Source: Bin87 sp965220105
GTDB taxonomy: Bacteria; Chloroflexota; Dehalococcoidia; Lucifugimonadales; UBA3495
Reading direction: 5' to 3'
NCBI GenBank assembly: GCA_965220105.1
Contig: OZ244811.1
Span: 930,001 to 994,000 of the forward strand
Length of the DNA stretch: 64,000 nucleotides
A program made the translations under genes and the position numbers. Below, piece after piece: positions 53,264-61,764 of the stretch. The stretch's first letter is position 1. The number at the start of each line of letters is the position of its first letter. Under the pieces are notes generated by a model. It worked only from the letters and a program-made list of their open reading frames with translations, made no database searches and had not been told where the DNA came from.

Positions 53264-55090
53264 ATGCCCGCGAAGAAGAAAAATGACGGAGAGCCCAAAA
53301 GAGTCGTCTTCTACATCAGGTTTTCCAGCTGGAAACAAGATGCCGAAAACTCCAAGGAAGGACAGCTTAACGCCCTACAAGACTACGCAGATTCCAATGG
53401 GAAAATTTGCGTAGGGATCTACATCGACGAAGCCATCAGCGGAAAGAGAGACGACCGGATGGAACTTAACCGGTTGATGCGGGACGGTCAGAGCCGGGAC
53501 CGGCCCTTCGACGAAGTCCTGATCTGGAAATTCGACAGGTTCGGCCGCCAGGCCAGCACCATCGACCGCCGCGCAACGGATCTCGAGAGCCTCGGCATTG
53601 CGGTCACCGCCATCCAGCAACCCATTGACGGAAAACCCGCCGTGGTGAGGTTCGTCCGGAACCTGTTGGGCAACATCAGCGAGTTCTTCAGCGACAACAT
53701 GGGCGAGGACATTGCCCGAGGACGGAAAACCTCTGCCGGCCATGGGGTCTGGACCAATTCGTCCGTCCCGTTCGGACTCATGAGGGAATACCGGATGGAC
53801 AGAGGCCGGATGCGGCCGTTCTTGGTACCGGATCCCAAGACCGCATGGATCATCGTGCAGTTGTTCGGCATGTACCTCGATGGCACCGGGACCTCAAAGA
53901 TCGCCAAGACTTTCCGGGACGAAGGTGTGCCAAACTCCTCCGACAAGCCATGGACTCCAGGCCTGGTCAGGAAGAGGATAAAAAACATCGCATACGCTGG
54001 CTTTGTCCATTACGGAAAGCGCTCAAAATTCGATGATCTAGAAGTGCTGGCGCCTTGGGCCGAAATGGAGCTCATAATCCTCGAAGAATACAACAGGGCG
54101 CAGGAGATAATGGCATCCCGCACCCCGAAGGAAAACCACCCGCGAGAGATCGCCAGCGTCCATATCCTCAGCGGACTGGTCTACTGCGACAAAGGCAACT
54201 ACAAGATGAGCCCCACCGGCGGGGAACGCAGTTACTACAACTGCAACGGGAGGCGTGCCGGAATATGCCCGTCCTGCGACACCCCCAATCCGAGGGCGGA
54301 ACATTTGGACGCTGCCGTGCTCGAACACGTAATCAACAGGATACTCATTGAGGAGAATACGGGAAGGATCATCGCCATCGTCGCCAAGAGCCAGACGGAA
54401 ACCACGATGGCAGTGGAAGAAGAACTGAAGAATGTCAGTATGGAAATCGAGAACCAAAAGGAATACAGAAACAACCTGCTCAGGCTGGTCGAGACCGGAG
54501 GCGCCGTACCGACAGACATCTCAGAAAGGCTGGATGAAATCAGGGCGACACTGACCCAGTTGGAATCCAACGCCCTGAAAGCAAAGGCCAAGTTGTCAAA
54601 CGAGAAGGCTCTCACATCAAACCCCCAAAAGGTGGCTGCTTACGCCAGGAACCTCGATACCTATCTCCGGGGAACCAACCTGGATCTCACCAAGCAAATC
54701 CTGAATGAATTGATAACGGAAATAAGAATCCGCCCAGGAGAGGAAAAAGACACTGCAACCGTGATCATCAGGTACAGGATCCCCATGCCGCCCAAGGGTT
54801 GGACCGAGAAGGCTGACGTAGAAGAATTGCTGTTCACCAAAGGTATGCGCTCTTTAGACTCCCCCGTTCATACGGGGACTACACCTACATTTTGGCGGAT
54901 CACCCCGGCACCCCGGGAATACCCCCGTAGGTACGGGGCTAACGTAGATGGTGCAAGCCGAGATCAGGTCAGCCTAGGAATACCCCTGTGCGCGTACCAA
55001 AACCACAATTATTTGCGGACACGCCTGGAGGTTTTTTTTTACCTATGTGGATGGTCTCGGTGTTTGAGCCGTCTTGGCCCGATGCCTTGA
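53264..55090 (+). CDS. Module A large serine recombinase, read-through C-terminus
   Basis: ATG 53264 (ggaggtgcgg upstream) opens a 608-residue frame. Resolvase domain: RVVFYIRFSSWKQDAENSKE (catalytic Ser in RFSS) and FDEVLIWKFDRFGRQASTID. Recombinase domain follows: LVPDPKTAWIIVQLFGMYLD, WTPGLVRKRIKNIAYAGFVH. The zinc ribbon starts LSGLVYCDKGNYKMSPTGGE, where the second Cys of CxxC is Gly, then SYYNCNGRRAGICPSC; a coiled coil covers about residues 370-450. The natural end is near IRYRIPMPPKGWTEKADVEE; after that the frame runs into CRISPR-like repeats to 55090. It should insert or excise DNA at attachment sites; the lost Cys and extra tail may impair it. Confidence 0.85.
   Translation: MPAKKKNDGEPKRVVFYIRFSSWKQDAENSKEGQLNALQDYADSNGKICVGIYIDEAISGKRDDRMELNRLMRDGQSRDRPFDEVLIWKFDRFGRQASTIDRRATDLESLGIAVTAIQQPIDGKPAVVRFVRNLLGNISEFFSDNMGEDIARGRKTSAGHGVWTNSSVPFGLMREYRMDRGRMRPFLVPDPKTAWIIVQLFGMYLDGTGTSKIAKTFRDEGVPNSSDKPWTPGLVRKRIKNIAYAGFVHYGKRSKFDDLEVLAPWAEMELIILEEYNRAQEIMASRTPKENHPREIASVHILSGLVYCDKGNYKMSPTGGERSYYNCNGRRAGICPSCDTPNPRAEHLDAAVLEHVINRILIEENTGRIIAIVAKSQTETTMAVEEELKNVSMEIENQKEYRNNLLRLVETGGAVPTDISERLDEIRATLTQLESNALKAKAKLSNEKALTSNPQKVAAYARNLDTYLRGTNLDLTKQILNELITEIRIRPGEEKDTATVIIRYRIPMPPKGWTEKADVEELLFTKGMRSLDSPVHTGTTPTFWRITPAPREYPRRYGANVDGASRDQVSLGIPLCAYQNHNYLRTRLEVFFYLCGWSRCLSRLGPMP
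54855..55004 (+). CRISPR. Three CRISPR-like repeats between two recombinase genes
   Basis: Degenerate repeats start at 54855 (tagactcccccgttcatacg, gggactac), 54916 (ggaatacccccgtaggtacg, gggctaac) and 54977 (ggaatacccctgtgcgcgta, ccaaaacc). The period is exactly 61 bp, as in the array at 20914, and the first ends in the same ggggactac. The two 33-bp intervals differ. The stop codons of the right-hand recombinase and the extended frame of the left one lie inside this block. Confidence 0.75.
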
Positions 55091-56666
55091 AAGCTCGCAG
55101 GTCGTAGTAAATGACCACCCGCTGGTCGGTGGCGCCCTCTTCGAGCTCAAAGACTTCCACCTTTTGGATAAAAACCTTGAACAATTCCCTGACGGCCTCG
55201 GGGTCCTCGGGGTCGGTCCAGGTCTTGTAGTCCATCGCTGTTTCGATGATGCCAGCTTGGTCGTTCACGAAAAGGAGGGCCTCTTCGGTGGCATCACCAA
55301 TCTGGTTACCCTCGCTTTCAAGGGTCGCACGTTCCTTTTCGAGTTCGGCGAGGTCGGTCAACAGGGTTTGCAGGTTGTTTGCCTGAGTTCCGGCCGCTCT
55401 CAACACGTCGTTGATGTTCTTGATTTCGGTGTTGATGAGGATCTTCCGTTCACCGATACGAGCCAGTTGGACCTGGCGTTCTTCCAGCATTGACCTGCTG
55501 ACTTCGTTGACACCGTCGATTACGCTCTGCAGGTTCTCGGTGGTGAGGAAATGATGGATGATTCTGTCTCTGATGGCTTCCAGCAACGTGGTCAGGTTGG
55601 CGCTTTTGAACTCGCAAAAGTCGGCGCCCCTCTTCTTTTTGCGCGAGCACCGCAAGTCCACTTTGCCGTCGTGTCTGTGGATCTCGAGGTTCGATTTCAC
55701 GTCACGCCTTGCGCAATGGCCACACTTCGTGCGTTGGCTCAGGGGGTTTGGGCTGGAGTGTGAGCGGGTTGGCCCGTTGCTTCTGTTCCTGCTGGCGATT
55801 CCGTCGTTTACCTTTTTCCAGTTCGCAGGGCTGACTGCCGCTTCATGGCTATTCTCTATAAAGATGGCAGGGGCATTTTCCTGGGGCCCCGGTATCCTGG
55901 ATTGGGGCTTTACGCCACGGAAGCCGGCTCCGCGGAATTTCGGGTTCTGCATTATCCGTCGGGCTGTGTCGTCGTTCCATGGCTCGTCTCTGGGAGGCGG
56001 GACATTGTTCATACGCATGTGCTGGGCGAGGCGCATTGGTGTCATGCCGTCGACGGCGAGACGCCAGAACTCGAGGACGTGAGGCCACAGGTCTGGGTTT
56101 GGGACCAGCTTGCCGCAGATGGCGTGATAACCGGTCTCGTCCAACTCGTCCGTCTCATGCTCGAGCATGTAGCCCCAGGGTGGGACGCCGATGTGGTAAC
56201 CCAGTTCGGTGGCTATCCGCTGGCCTTCCTTGACCCTTCTGGAAATGCGTTTACTTTCTTTCTGAGCTGCGACGGCCTTGTCGGTCCACTTCTCCTCTGA
56301 GTTGTAGTTGTATTCCTCATCGTCGATGACGGAGTGCAGGGTGATGCCGGCCTTGACCATTTGGTCGGCGTAGTCGAAGAATTCGCGGTAGTTCCGAGCG
56401 AACCGGTCGATGTCATTGAAGACCACGTCGCTGATGCCGTTAGCCTTGTCCAGGACGTATTCGACCATCGCGGTGAAATTGGCACGTCCCTTGGCGGATA
56501 GGCCGCTGCCCACGTCTGTGAATTCCTTGTCGACAGGGAGCCCCTTTCGTTCGCAGTACCTGTCGCTGCGTACGTCTTGGTTTCGCAGAGAGAAGTTGTC
56601 TTGTTGGGATTTTCCCGACACCCTGCGGTATTTGACGGCCTTTCTGGTGTAGTCCAACTGCAACAT
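54969..56666 (-). CDS. Module B large serine recombinase
   Basis: The 565-residue product starts at ATG 56666: resolvase domain with RKAVKYRRVSGKSQQDNFSL (catalytic Ser in RRVSG) and VVFNDIDRFARNYREFFDYA; recombinase domain with GYHIGVPPWGYMLEHETDEL and MNNVPPPRDEPWNDDTARRI; zinc ribbon RTKCGHCARRDVK and LRCSRKKKRGADFCEF with the cysteines intact; then a long coiled coil (NLQTLLTDLAELEKERATLE). The tail KAFKASG-like VVIYYDLRAFKASGQDG matches the V-I-x-Y end of relatives; the last residues lie in the CRISPR-like repeat. It is only distantly similar to the module A enzyme, so their att sites should differ. Confidence 0.88.
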   Translation of the reverse strand: MLQLDYTRKAVKYRRVSGKSQQDNFSLRNQDVRSDRYCERKGLPVDKEFTDVGSGLSAKGRANFTAMVEYVLDKANGISDVVFNDIDRFARNYREFFDYADQMVKAGITLHSVIDDEEYNYNSEEKWTDKAVAAQKESKRISRRVKEGQRIATELGYHIGVPPWGYMLEHETDELDETGYHAICGKLVPNPDLWPHVLEFWRLAVDGMTPMRLAQHMRMNNVPPPRDEPWNDDTARRIMQNPKFRGAGFRGVKPQSRIPGPQENAPAIFIENSHEAAVSPANWKKVNDGIASRNRSNGPTRSHSSPNPLSQRTKCGHCARRDVKSNLEIHRHDGKVDLRCSRKKKRGADFCEFKSANLTTLLEAIRDRIIHHFLTTENLQSVIDGVNEVSRSMLEERQVQLARIGERKILINTEIKNINDVLRAAGTQANNLQTLLTDLAELEKERATLESEGNQIGDATEEALLFVNDQAGIIETAMDYKTWTDPEDPEAVRELFKVFIQKVEVFELEEGATDQRVVIYYDLRAFKASGQDGSNTETIHIGKKKPPGVSANNCGFGTRTGVFLG

Positions 56667-56680
56667 TGTGGTCTGGTCCT

Positions 56681-57160
56681 CTACAGCAGCTTCCTGCCGG
56701 TGTACTGCTCGTAAATCTGGACGACGTATTTCTGCATGTCCAGGGGCAGGTTCTCTGCCGGCTTCGGGTAGTGGGCTATGCGTGGGTCGGTGACGACGAA
56801 GTCGAAGGCGCGCTGGATGTCCATTGGTGAGTCCCGGTCAACCGGTGGGGGCATCTCGCCCTCGATGCCGGCGACGTGGAGGAGGTGTTCCAACGGCACC
56901 TGGTAATAGCTGCTGAGCTTGACCAGGGTCCTGACACCCGGCTTTTTGATGCCCAGCTCGATGTTGCTGAGGTAGGCGTTGGTGATGCCGGTATCGGCTT
57001 CCACGTTGCGGAGGGTCCTGGTGCCTCTGAGGCTCTTCAGGAGCTCACCGATGGGTGGGCGTTGCCGGGTTTTGGTTTCAGGGTCCGCGGTGGGGGCTTC
57101 GTTCAAGTTGATGAAATCGTGCGATTGTTCGGTCTCTGAGATTCGTTCTATAGTGACCAA
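56681..57160 (-). CDS. Module B XRE-family regulator
   Basis: Start TTG 57160 has aaggtgg 6 nt upstream. The 159 residues include PPIGELLKSLRGTRTLRNVE, ADTGITNAYLSNIELGIKKP and GVRTLVKLSSYYQVPLEHLL, an XRE domain, and the C-terminal MDIQRAFDFVVTDPRIAHYP and YVVQIYEQYTGRKLL shared with 52723-53202. It sits 14 nt upstream of the module B recombinase in the same operon. Likely an operon repressor or recombination regulator. Confidence 0.85.
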   Translation of the reverse strand: MVTIERISETEQSHDFINLNEAPTADPETKTRQRPPIGELLKSLRGTRTLRNVEADTGITNAYLSNIELGIKKPGVRTLVKLSSYYQVPLEHLLHVAGIEGEMPPPVDRDSPMDIQRAFDFVVTDPRIAHYPKPAENLPLDMQKYVVQIYEQYTGRKLL

Positions 57161-57198
57161 ATGACACCACCTTGGGGCGTTTTAGCGCCGCTCTCTGC

Positions 57199-57204
57199 TA
57201 TAAT
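57199..57204 (+). promoter_or_regulatory. Candidate -10 box in the divergent XRE promoter region
   Basis: TATAAT lies 72 bp upstream of the plus-strand gene at 57276, in the 115-bp gap between it and the XRE gene. A TTGGGG is 21 bp upstream, longer than ideal. The gap must hold promoters for both directions and likely the XRE operator. Confidence 0.4.
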
Positions 57205-57275
57205 GCGAGTAGCGACAATCATGCCGACTACTATCAGAGGAAGTGCCCTTGAAAAGGCTTGGGCCAGTATAGCAC

Positions 57276-57602
57276 ATGAAAGACCGGGAAAAAGACATCA
57301 ATTTCGTAAAGGAGGACAACACCCGTTTTGTAATTGCGGACAATGGAAATCCTCTTATGCAGCGAGCGCGTGAGCTCATGGTTAGGGCAGTGGCGCGAGA
57401 GAGGATTGCCATGTGGGCGCAGATTCAGGCCCTTGAGGAAGATGGGGTTGAAACGGAAACCCCGGCCGCTGAGCTCTGGCGTGAGATGCCTGAATTGGCC
57501 AGAGCGCATGAGGCGTCCCGCGAGGACGACGGCCTGAGTGCCGAGGATGTTCTCGTGGCCGACGACTGGGAGTTCGACGGGTTCGGCGGCGTCACCGCCT
57601 GA
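57276..57602 (+). CDS. Module B antisense-oriented small protein
   Basis: ATG 57276 starts MKDREKDINFVKEDNTRFVI followed by PLMQRARELMVRAVARERIA, MWAQIQALEEDGVE and an acidic C-terminus (SREDDGLSAEDVLVADDWEF): 108 residues, helical, acidic. It is divergent from the XRE gene and occupies the same place as 52160-52564 in module A. The family is unknown; an antirepressor or recombination directionality factor is one possibility, purely from context. Confidence 0.55.
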   Translation: MKDREKDINFVKEDNTRFVIADNGNPLMQRARELMVRAVARERIAMWAQIQALEEDGVETETPAAELWREMPELARAHEASREDDGLSAEDVLVADDWEFDGFGGVTA

Positions 57603-57651
57603 ACGATGATGCGGACTCCAATAAGGAGGGCGCCTCGTGTTCTCCTAGAAT

Positions 57652-57687
57652 AAAAAGGAGCAACTCTCGCGACTGGAGAGCTGCTCC
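57652..57687 (-). terminator. Terminator after the module B Zn-ribbon gene
   Basis: On the minus strand ggagcagctctcc pairs with ggagagttgctcc-like sequence and is followed by ttttta. It ends the leftward transcript of the two module B accessory genes before the XRE/recombinase transcript. Confidence 0.75.
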
Positions 57688-57716
57688 GCGTTTGCGTTTA
57701 CTCGCGCGGTGTACCG

Positions 57717-58415
57717 TCAAGCGTTGACGCTTGGGTACAGTTGCACCAGGTCCTCGGCGATGCCCTCTGGGTGCGCGTCGGTCGGCATGGGCACGTGATA
57801 GACGACCAAAGCCGAGCTGGAGTTGACCATGACCTTCTGCACCATGAGGTCGAGCAGCTCTTGCGCTTCTTCAGGGTTGTTGCCACCCAGCCAGGTATCC
57901 ATGCTGGTGGCGGTATCTCGGATGCCCTGCTCGTCGCTGACGAAGGCGATCTTTTCCAGCTCGTTCCTGGCGACGATGGACTCGAACGCGGATCCAGCGG
58001 TGGCACTGTCCAACGCGGCGATGTCCGCGGCTACGTCCTGATAGGTCTTCGCGCCGTGTTCTACGAGTTGCAGAAAGGCGGGTTTCTTGCTTTTCGCGTC
58101 GGCTATCGCGGCCTCGGCCTGCTCCATGCGCGTACGCTGGACCTGGGCGTTGGCTGCGGTGGTTTCCTTGATGGTGTCGGTGACGTTCTGGATATTGTCG
58201 TCAGTGGCGAACCGGTTTATCAGCTCACTGAAGACGGTGTAGAGCAGTTGGTCTGCGTACACCGGTTTGGTGGGGCAGTTGCGCCCGGAATCCACGCTGC
58301 TGTTCGGGCAATGGTAGCGCTGGCCGGTGTTGACCATGGCCGCGCCGCAGTTGGCGCAGTAGACCATGTCGTTCAGCGTGGGCTTGGTCTGGTGGACGGT
58401 GGTGGGGTTCACCAT
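57717..58415 (-). CDS. Module B stand-alone recombinase C-terminal protein (Zn ribbon)
   Basis: The 232-residue product begins TKPTLNDMVYCANCGAAMVN with a second knuckle YHCPNSSVDSGRNC: the zinc ribbon of large serine recombinases without the catalytic domain. A helical/coiled region follows (QRTRMEQAEAAIADAKSKKP) and the end LGGNNPEEAQELLDLMVQKV, then ALVVYHVPMPTDAHPEG matches the V-x-Y-x-(I/V)-P-M-P end of the module A proteins. Cysteines are intact. Start ATG 58415 follows ggaggaaaga. Likely role: binding to attachment DNA or to the recombinase coiled coil. Confidence 0.75.
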   Translation of the reverse strand: MVNPTTVHQTKPTLNDMVYCANCGAAMVNTGQRYHCPNSSVDSGRNCPTKPVYADQLLYTVFSELINRFATDDNIQNVTDTIKETTAANAQVQRTRMEQAEAAIADAKSKKPAFLQLVEHGAKTYQDVAADIAALDSATAGSAFESIVARNELEKIAFVSDEQGIRDTATSMDTWLGGNNPEEAQELLDLMVQKVMVNSSSALVVYHVPMPTDAHPEGIAEDLVQLYPSVNA

Positions 58416-58495
58416 AGGTATTCTTTCCTCCGTTCTATTATAGTTTGTCGGAATGGTGGATATTCGTCAATATGCGGGTATGCGGTCGCATAGAG

Positions 58496-58948
58496 CTATG
58501 AGTCGGGGGTGGCGCCATTTCTGCGCGGTTGGCGTCGCTTGGCTGCCCTCGGGCGTTGTGGCCTGGTGATTGCTCGGTAGCGGGCGGCGAGTCTGCTGAG
58601 CCTGTCGGCTTGCTCCTCGCTCATTGTTCTGGCTTGGTCAGGCTGGAAGCTGTCGGGCAATGCCTGGTATACGGGAGTTCCTCGTTGCAGCACCGGCTGG
58701 TCCTGGGGCCAGTTGGGATGCTTGCGGGTCTCAACCGCCTTGAAGGTGGCGGTGACGTATCCTACGTAGGTTATCACGCCGCGGACCCTGGCTGTTGCCG
58801 GCGTTGCGCCGGCGCTCCGTACCCGGAGGGTGACCGGTGTGTCGGGTCGAATGTCGTGGGATTCGCTGGGCCTGGTGAGCATGATGATTGCGCCGTCGTT
58901 GGTGGTTCTGTCGATGAATCCCAGGGGTAGTATGCGGGGAGCCGCCAT
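58496..58948 (-). CDS. Module B small beta-rich protein
   Basis: ATG 58948 has aaggag 6 nt upstream. The 150 residues include RILPLGFIDRTTNDGAIIML, DTPVTLRVRSAGATPATARV, RGVITYVGYVTATFKAVETR, and RGTPVYQALPDSFQPDQART, then a basic tail (RPRAAKRRQPRRNGA). The first 110 residues align with the product at 50907. The basic tail is specific to this copy. It is the first gene of module B; a terminator-like hairpin is in its leader. Confidence 0.65.
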   Translation of the reverse strand: MAAPRILPLGFIDRTTNDGAIIMLTRPSESHDIRPDTPVTLRVRSAGATPATARVRGVITYVGYVTATFKAVETRKHPNWPQDQPVLQRGTPVYQALPDSFQPDQARTMSEEQADRLSRLAARYRAITRPQRPRAAKRRQPRRNGATPDS

Positions 58949-58972
58949 TTTTGCTCCTTTGTTGCACCAAAG

Positions 58973-58997
58973 AAAAAGGACAGGCGGTTGCCTGTCC
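58973..58997 (-). terminator. Terminator-like hairpin in the leader of the module B operon
   Basis: On the minus strand ggacaggc/gcctgtcc form an 8-bp stem with loop aacc followed by tttttc, only 25 nt upstream of the ATG at 58948. It may stop transcripts from the right or act as an attenuator. Confidence 0.7.
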
Positions 58998-59125
58998 CTG
59001 TGGTCGGGTGTTCGTGATTTGTGGCTATTCGCGGCTGACACTCCGCCTGCTCGTTTACCTGTTTAGGGTGGGGAGTGGGGGCCGCTTCGTGGCCGCCTGC
59101 GTTTGACCCGTTCTCGTTGGCTCAG

Positions 59126-60487
59126 GGTAGTGTCCCGTCAATAGGTGTAAAAGCGCGTCATCCTCGTTGATGTTGATTAGGCCGCTGTGTCCAGCATATT
59201 GGGCGTCGGCAGTGCCTCGTTGCCGGCGGCGTTGGGGATGGTGAGGTAGCGGCGGGCTTCGGCCCACTCGTCATGTTGCTCGGCCAGCACCGCGCCCACC
59301 AGGCGCCGCGCCGACAGCCGGTTGGGGAAGATGCCCACCACATCAGTGCGGCGCCTTATCTCCCGGTTCAGCCGTTCCTGCGGGTTGTTGGACCACAGCT
59401 TCTGCCAGTGGGCCACTGGGAAGGCCGTGAAGGCCAGGAGGTCCGGCGCGGCGTCCGCCAGCAGCTCGGCCACCTGGGGAAAGGGCTCCCGAAGTTGTTC
59501 CACCACTCGGTCTAGTTGGCCGTGGACCTCGGCGGGAGACAGTTGCTGGTAGATGGTGCGTACCATGGTGGCCACGCCAGGTTGGGCACGCTTGGGCACT
59601 CGGGTGAGCAGGTTGGCCATGAAGTGAGTGCGGCAGCGCTGCCAGCTGGCTCCAGCAAACACCGCGGCGATGGCGTTCTTCAGCCCCTGGTGGGCATCGG
59701 AGGTAACCAGTTCCACCCCGCTGAGGCCCCGAGCGGTCAGCGACCGCAGGAAGGCCAGCCAGAAGGCGCCGTCCTCGCTGGCGCCCACGTCCATACCCAG
59801 AATCTCCCGCTGCCCGTCGGCATTGACCCCCGTCGCCACCACTACGCAGACGTTGACGATGCGGCCGCCCTCACGCACCTTCTGGGTCAGGCCGTCCAGC
59901 CAGACGTAGGGGTAGGGACCACCGTCCAGAGGCCGACCCAGGAAACTCTCCACCACTTCATCCAGTTGCTCGCAGATGCGCGACACCTGGCTGCTGGAGA
60001 TGCCGTCGCAACCCAGGGCCTTGATCAGGTCGTCCACCCTTCGGGTGGAGACTCCCTCCACGTAGGCTTGCTGGATGACGGCCAGCAGAGCCTGCTCGCT
60101 GCGCCGCCGCGGTTCCAGCAGGCTGGGGAAGTAGCTGCCCTCCCGCAGCTTGGGAATGTGCAACGCCATGGTGCCGACCCGGGTGTCCCAGGTGCGGTTG
60201 CGGTAGCCGTTGCGGTAGGTGACCCGCTCCGGGCTGCGTTCGCCGTGCTCAGCGCCGATCTGGGCGGAAACCTCGGCGTCCATGATGCCGTCCACCAGGA
60301 CCCGCAGGGCTTCCCGCAGAAAGTCCACGTCTCCGTCGATGCCACGCTTGCGTAATAATTCCAAAAGATCCATGCTTTGCTTGACCACCGTCGTTCTCCT
60401 TGATTGCGTTGTAGTTACCATCAAGGATGACGCGGTGGTTAGCTTTGGGCTACACCGATGCTTTTACACCACCTCCCGGTACTCTAC
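59126..60487 (-). mobile_element. IS256-family element with 9-bp target duplication
   Basis: The ends share ggtgtaaaagc within imperfect inverted repeats of about 28 bp (ggtagtgtcccgtcaatagg at left; gtagagtaccgggaggtggt at right). ttggctcag flanks both sides (59117-59125 and 60488-60496), so the insertion is recent. Confidence 0.93.
59177..60424 (-). CDS. IS256-family transposase
   Basis: The 415-residue product is a complete Mutator-type transposase: YPYVWLDGLTQKVREGGRIV (first Asp), LVTSDAHQGLKNAIAAVFAG (second Asp) and NNPQERLNREIRRRTDVVGI (Glu). WQRCRTHFMANLLTRVPK is the conserved C/D(2)H-like segment. No frame damage. With intact ends this copy should be active. Confidence 0.95.
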   Translation of the reverse strand: MMVTTTQSRRTTVVKQSMDLLELLRKRGIDGDVDFLREALRVLVDGIMDAEVSAQIGAEHGERSPERVTYRNGYRNRTWDTRVGTMALHIPKLREGSYFPSLLEPRRRSEQALLAVIQQAYVEGVSTRRVDDLIKALGCDGISSSQVSRICEQLDEVVESFLGRPLDGGPYPYVWLDGLTQKVREGGRIVNVCVVVATGVNADGQREILGMDVGASEDGAFWLAFLRSLTARGLSGVELVTSDAHQGLKNAIAAVFAGASWQRCRTHFMANLLTRVPKRAQPGVATMVRTIYQQLSPAEVHGQLDRVVEQLREPFPQVAELLADAAPDLLAFTAFPVAHWQKLWSNNPQERLNREIRRRTDVVGIFPNRLSARRLVGAVLAEQHDEWAEARRYLTIPNAAGNEALPTPNMLDTAA

Positions 60488-60669
60488 TTGGCTCAGTGGT
60501 TGGCCCGGCAGCGCGCAGAGGTGTCGTGATTGCGTGTTGCCGGGCCAAGTGAGGCGAGAATGCACGAACTTGCGCCAGTGTGCGGTTGCGGCGTTCGGGG
60601 GTTCGCTCGATGGTTCCAGGTGGCCTGTAGGAGCGGCCTGTGCATGGCGGTCGAATACGCCAGCGGGCG

Positions 60670-60998
60670 TCAGACCGCCATGATGTGTTCCAGCTTCTCC
60701 AGCAGTCCTTCGACGTCTTCGAGCGCTTCCGCGATGTCGTGGGCCGTCATCTGGTTCTCATAGAAGTTTTCGTGGAGCGTGCTGGCGGTGTTGAACAGTC
60801 GGTAGATGTCCCGGTCGCCGACCTCGGCGCGTAGGCGGCTGGCGATCTGGTGCAAGTGTCGGTGTCGGCCTTCATCATCTGTGCGGCTGCGCCCCAGCCT
60901 TTCTCTGATGCCTGCTGCAGGTCACCCTTGGCCAACTCGTCGCGGCTCTGAGCCATCATGGTGTGGCTGCTCGCGCGGTAATCTGTCGTGGTCGTCAT
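60670..60998 (-). pseudogene. HEPN (PaREP1-like) protein, frameshifted
   Basis: ATG 60998 opens MTTTTDYRASSHTMMAQSRD, ELAKGDLQQASEKGWGAAAQ, the HEPN-type start with EKGWGAA. A frame change near 60855 follows MMKAD; the other frame continues HRHLHQIASRLRAEVGDRDI, FNTASTLHENFYENQMTAHD and ALEDVEGLLEKLEHIM. Joined, they make a PaREP1/HEPN protein of about 110 residues. The indel makes the product unlikely to work. Confidence 0.7.
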
Positions 60999-61760
60999 AC
61001 TGTGTATCCTGGTTGTTCCGTGTGCTGACCATTTTATTACGCACTCGGTCGGTTCGCACACCGTTTCGTGGTTTCGTTTTCTGAGTCCTGCTGCGCTGTG
61101 GCGACCGTTGGTGCAATCAGAAGTCGTGAGTCGTGCCCTCTCGGGGCTCCGCGTCGGTCTCCACTCGCTCTCTGGGCAGTCAGGGCCGTGATGTCGCAGA
61201 AACGGCACTCCTGGGCACTGGGAACGTGTACCGGGGGGCTCTGGCGCGGGTTTGTGCCCAGCGGCATAAAACAATGGGATTATGCAGGGGGTGCGCCCAG
61301 GCTATGTGTAGGATGCGCAGACGGACTGACTGCGATGGATTGTGGCCCACTAGGTTTGAGCCTGGTCAGTTGGTGGAAGGCGGGTCCGCCTCTTGTGGGT
61401 TTAGGATGACGGTGCGGTCTCGTTTGATGATGATCGTATGGATGCCGCCGCGGGTTCAGATGCGGCGTGGATGCCGTTTCGTGTTGGGTGTCCGGGTATA
61501 TCAAAGGAGTATGGGAAGATGGTTGCCCTTTGACGTTGAGGAAATAAAAACGCCTCTCCTGGGTGGTCTGGAGGGACGTGGGTTGACCGAGTGGATGCGT
61601 GGATGGAGTGGTTCTAGCTGGATGAGGACCCTTGCAAGGAGTAGCTTGTACTGTGGCGGATGGCGGTTTCGGCGGCGCCGCGGAGGGGCGATCGGCTCGA
61701 TAAATGGGTGGTATCGGCACCGTGCGTGATAGGCAACGTTGGTGGTGGCCTGTATTGGGC
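60999..61760. other. Region without a recognised gene
   Basis: Long overlapping frames on both strands (for example 61133-61729 plus) are rich in Arg, Gly and Trp and show no motif or ribosome-binding site. I see no repeat. Confidence 0.45.
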
Positions 61761-61764
61761 AGCG

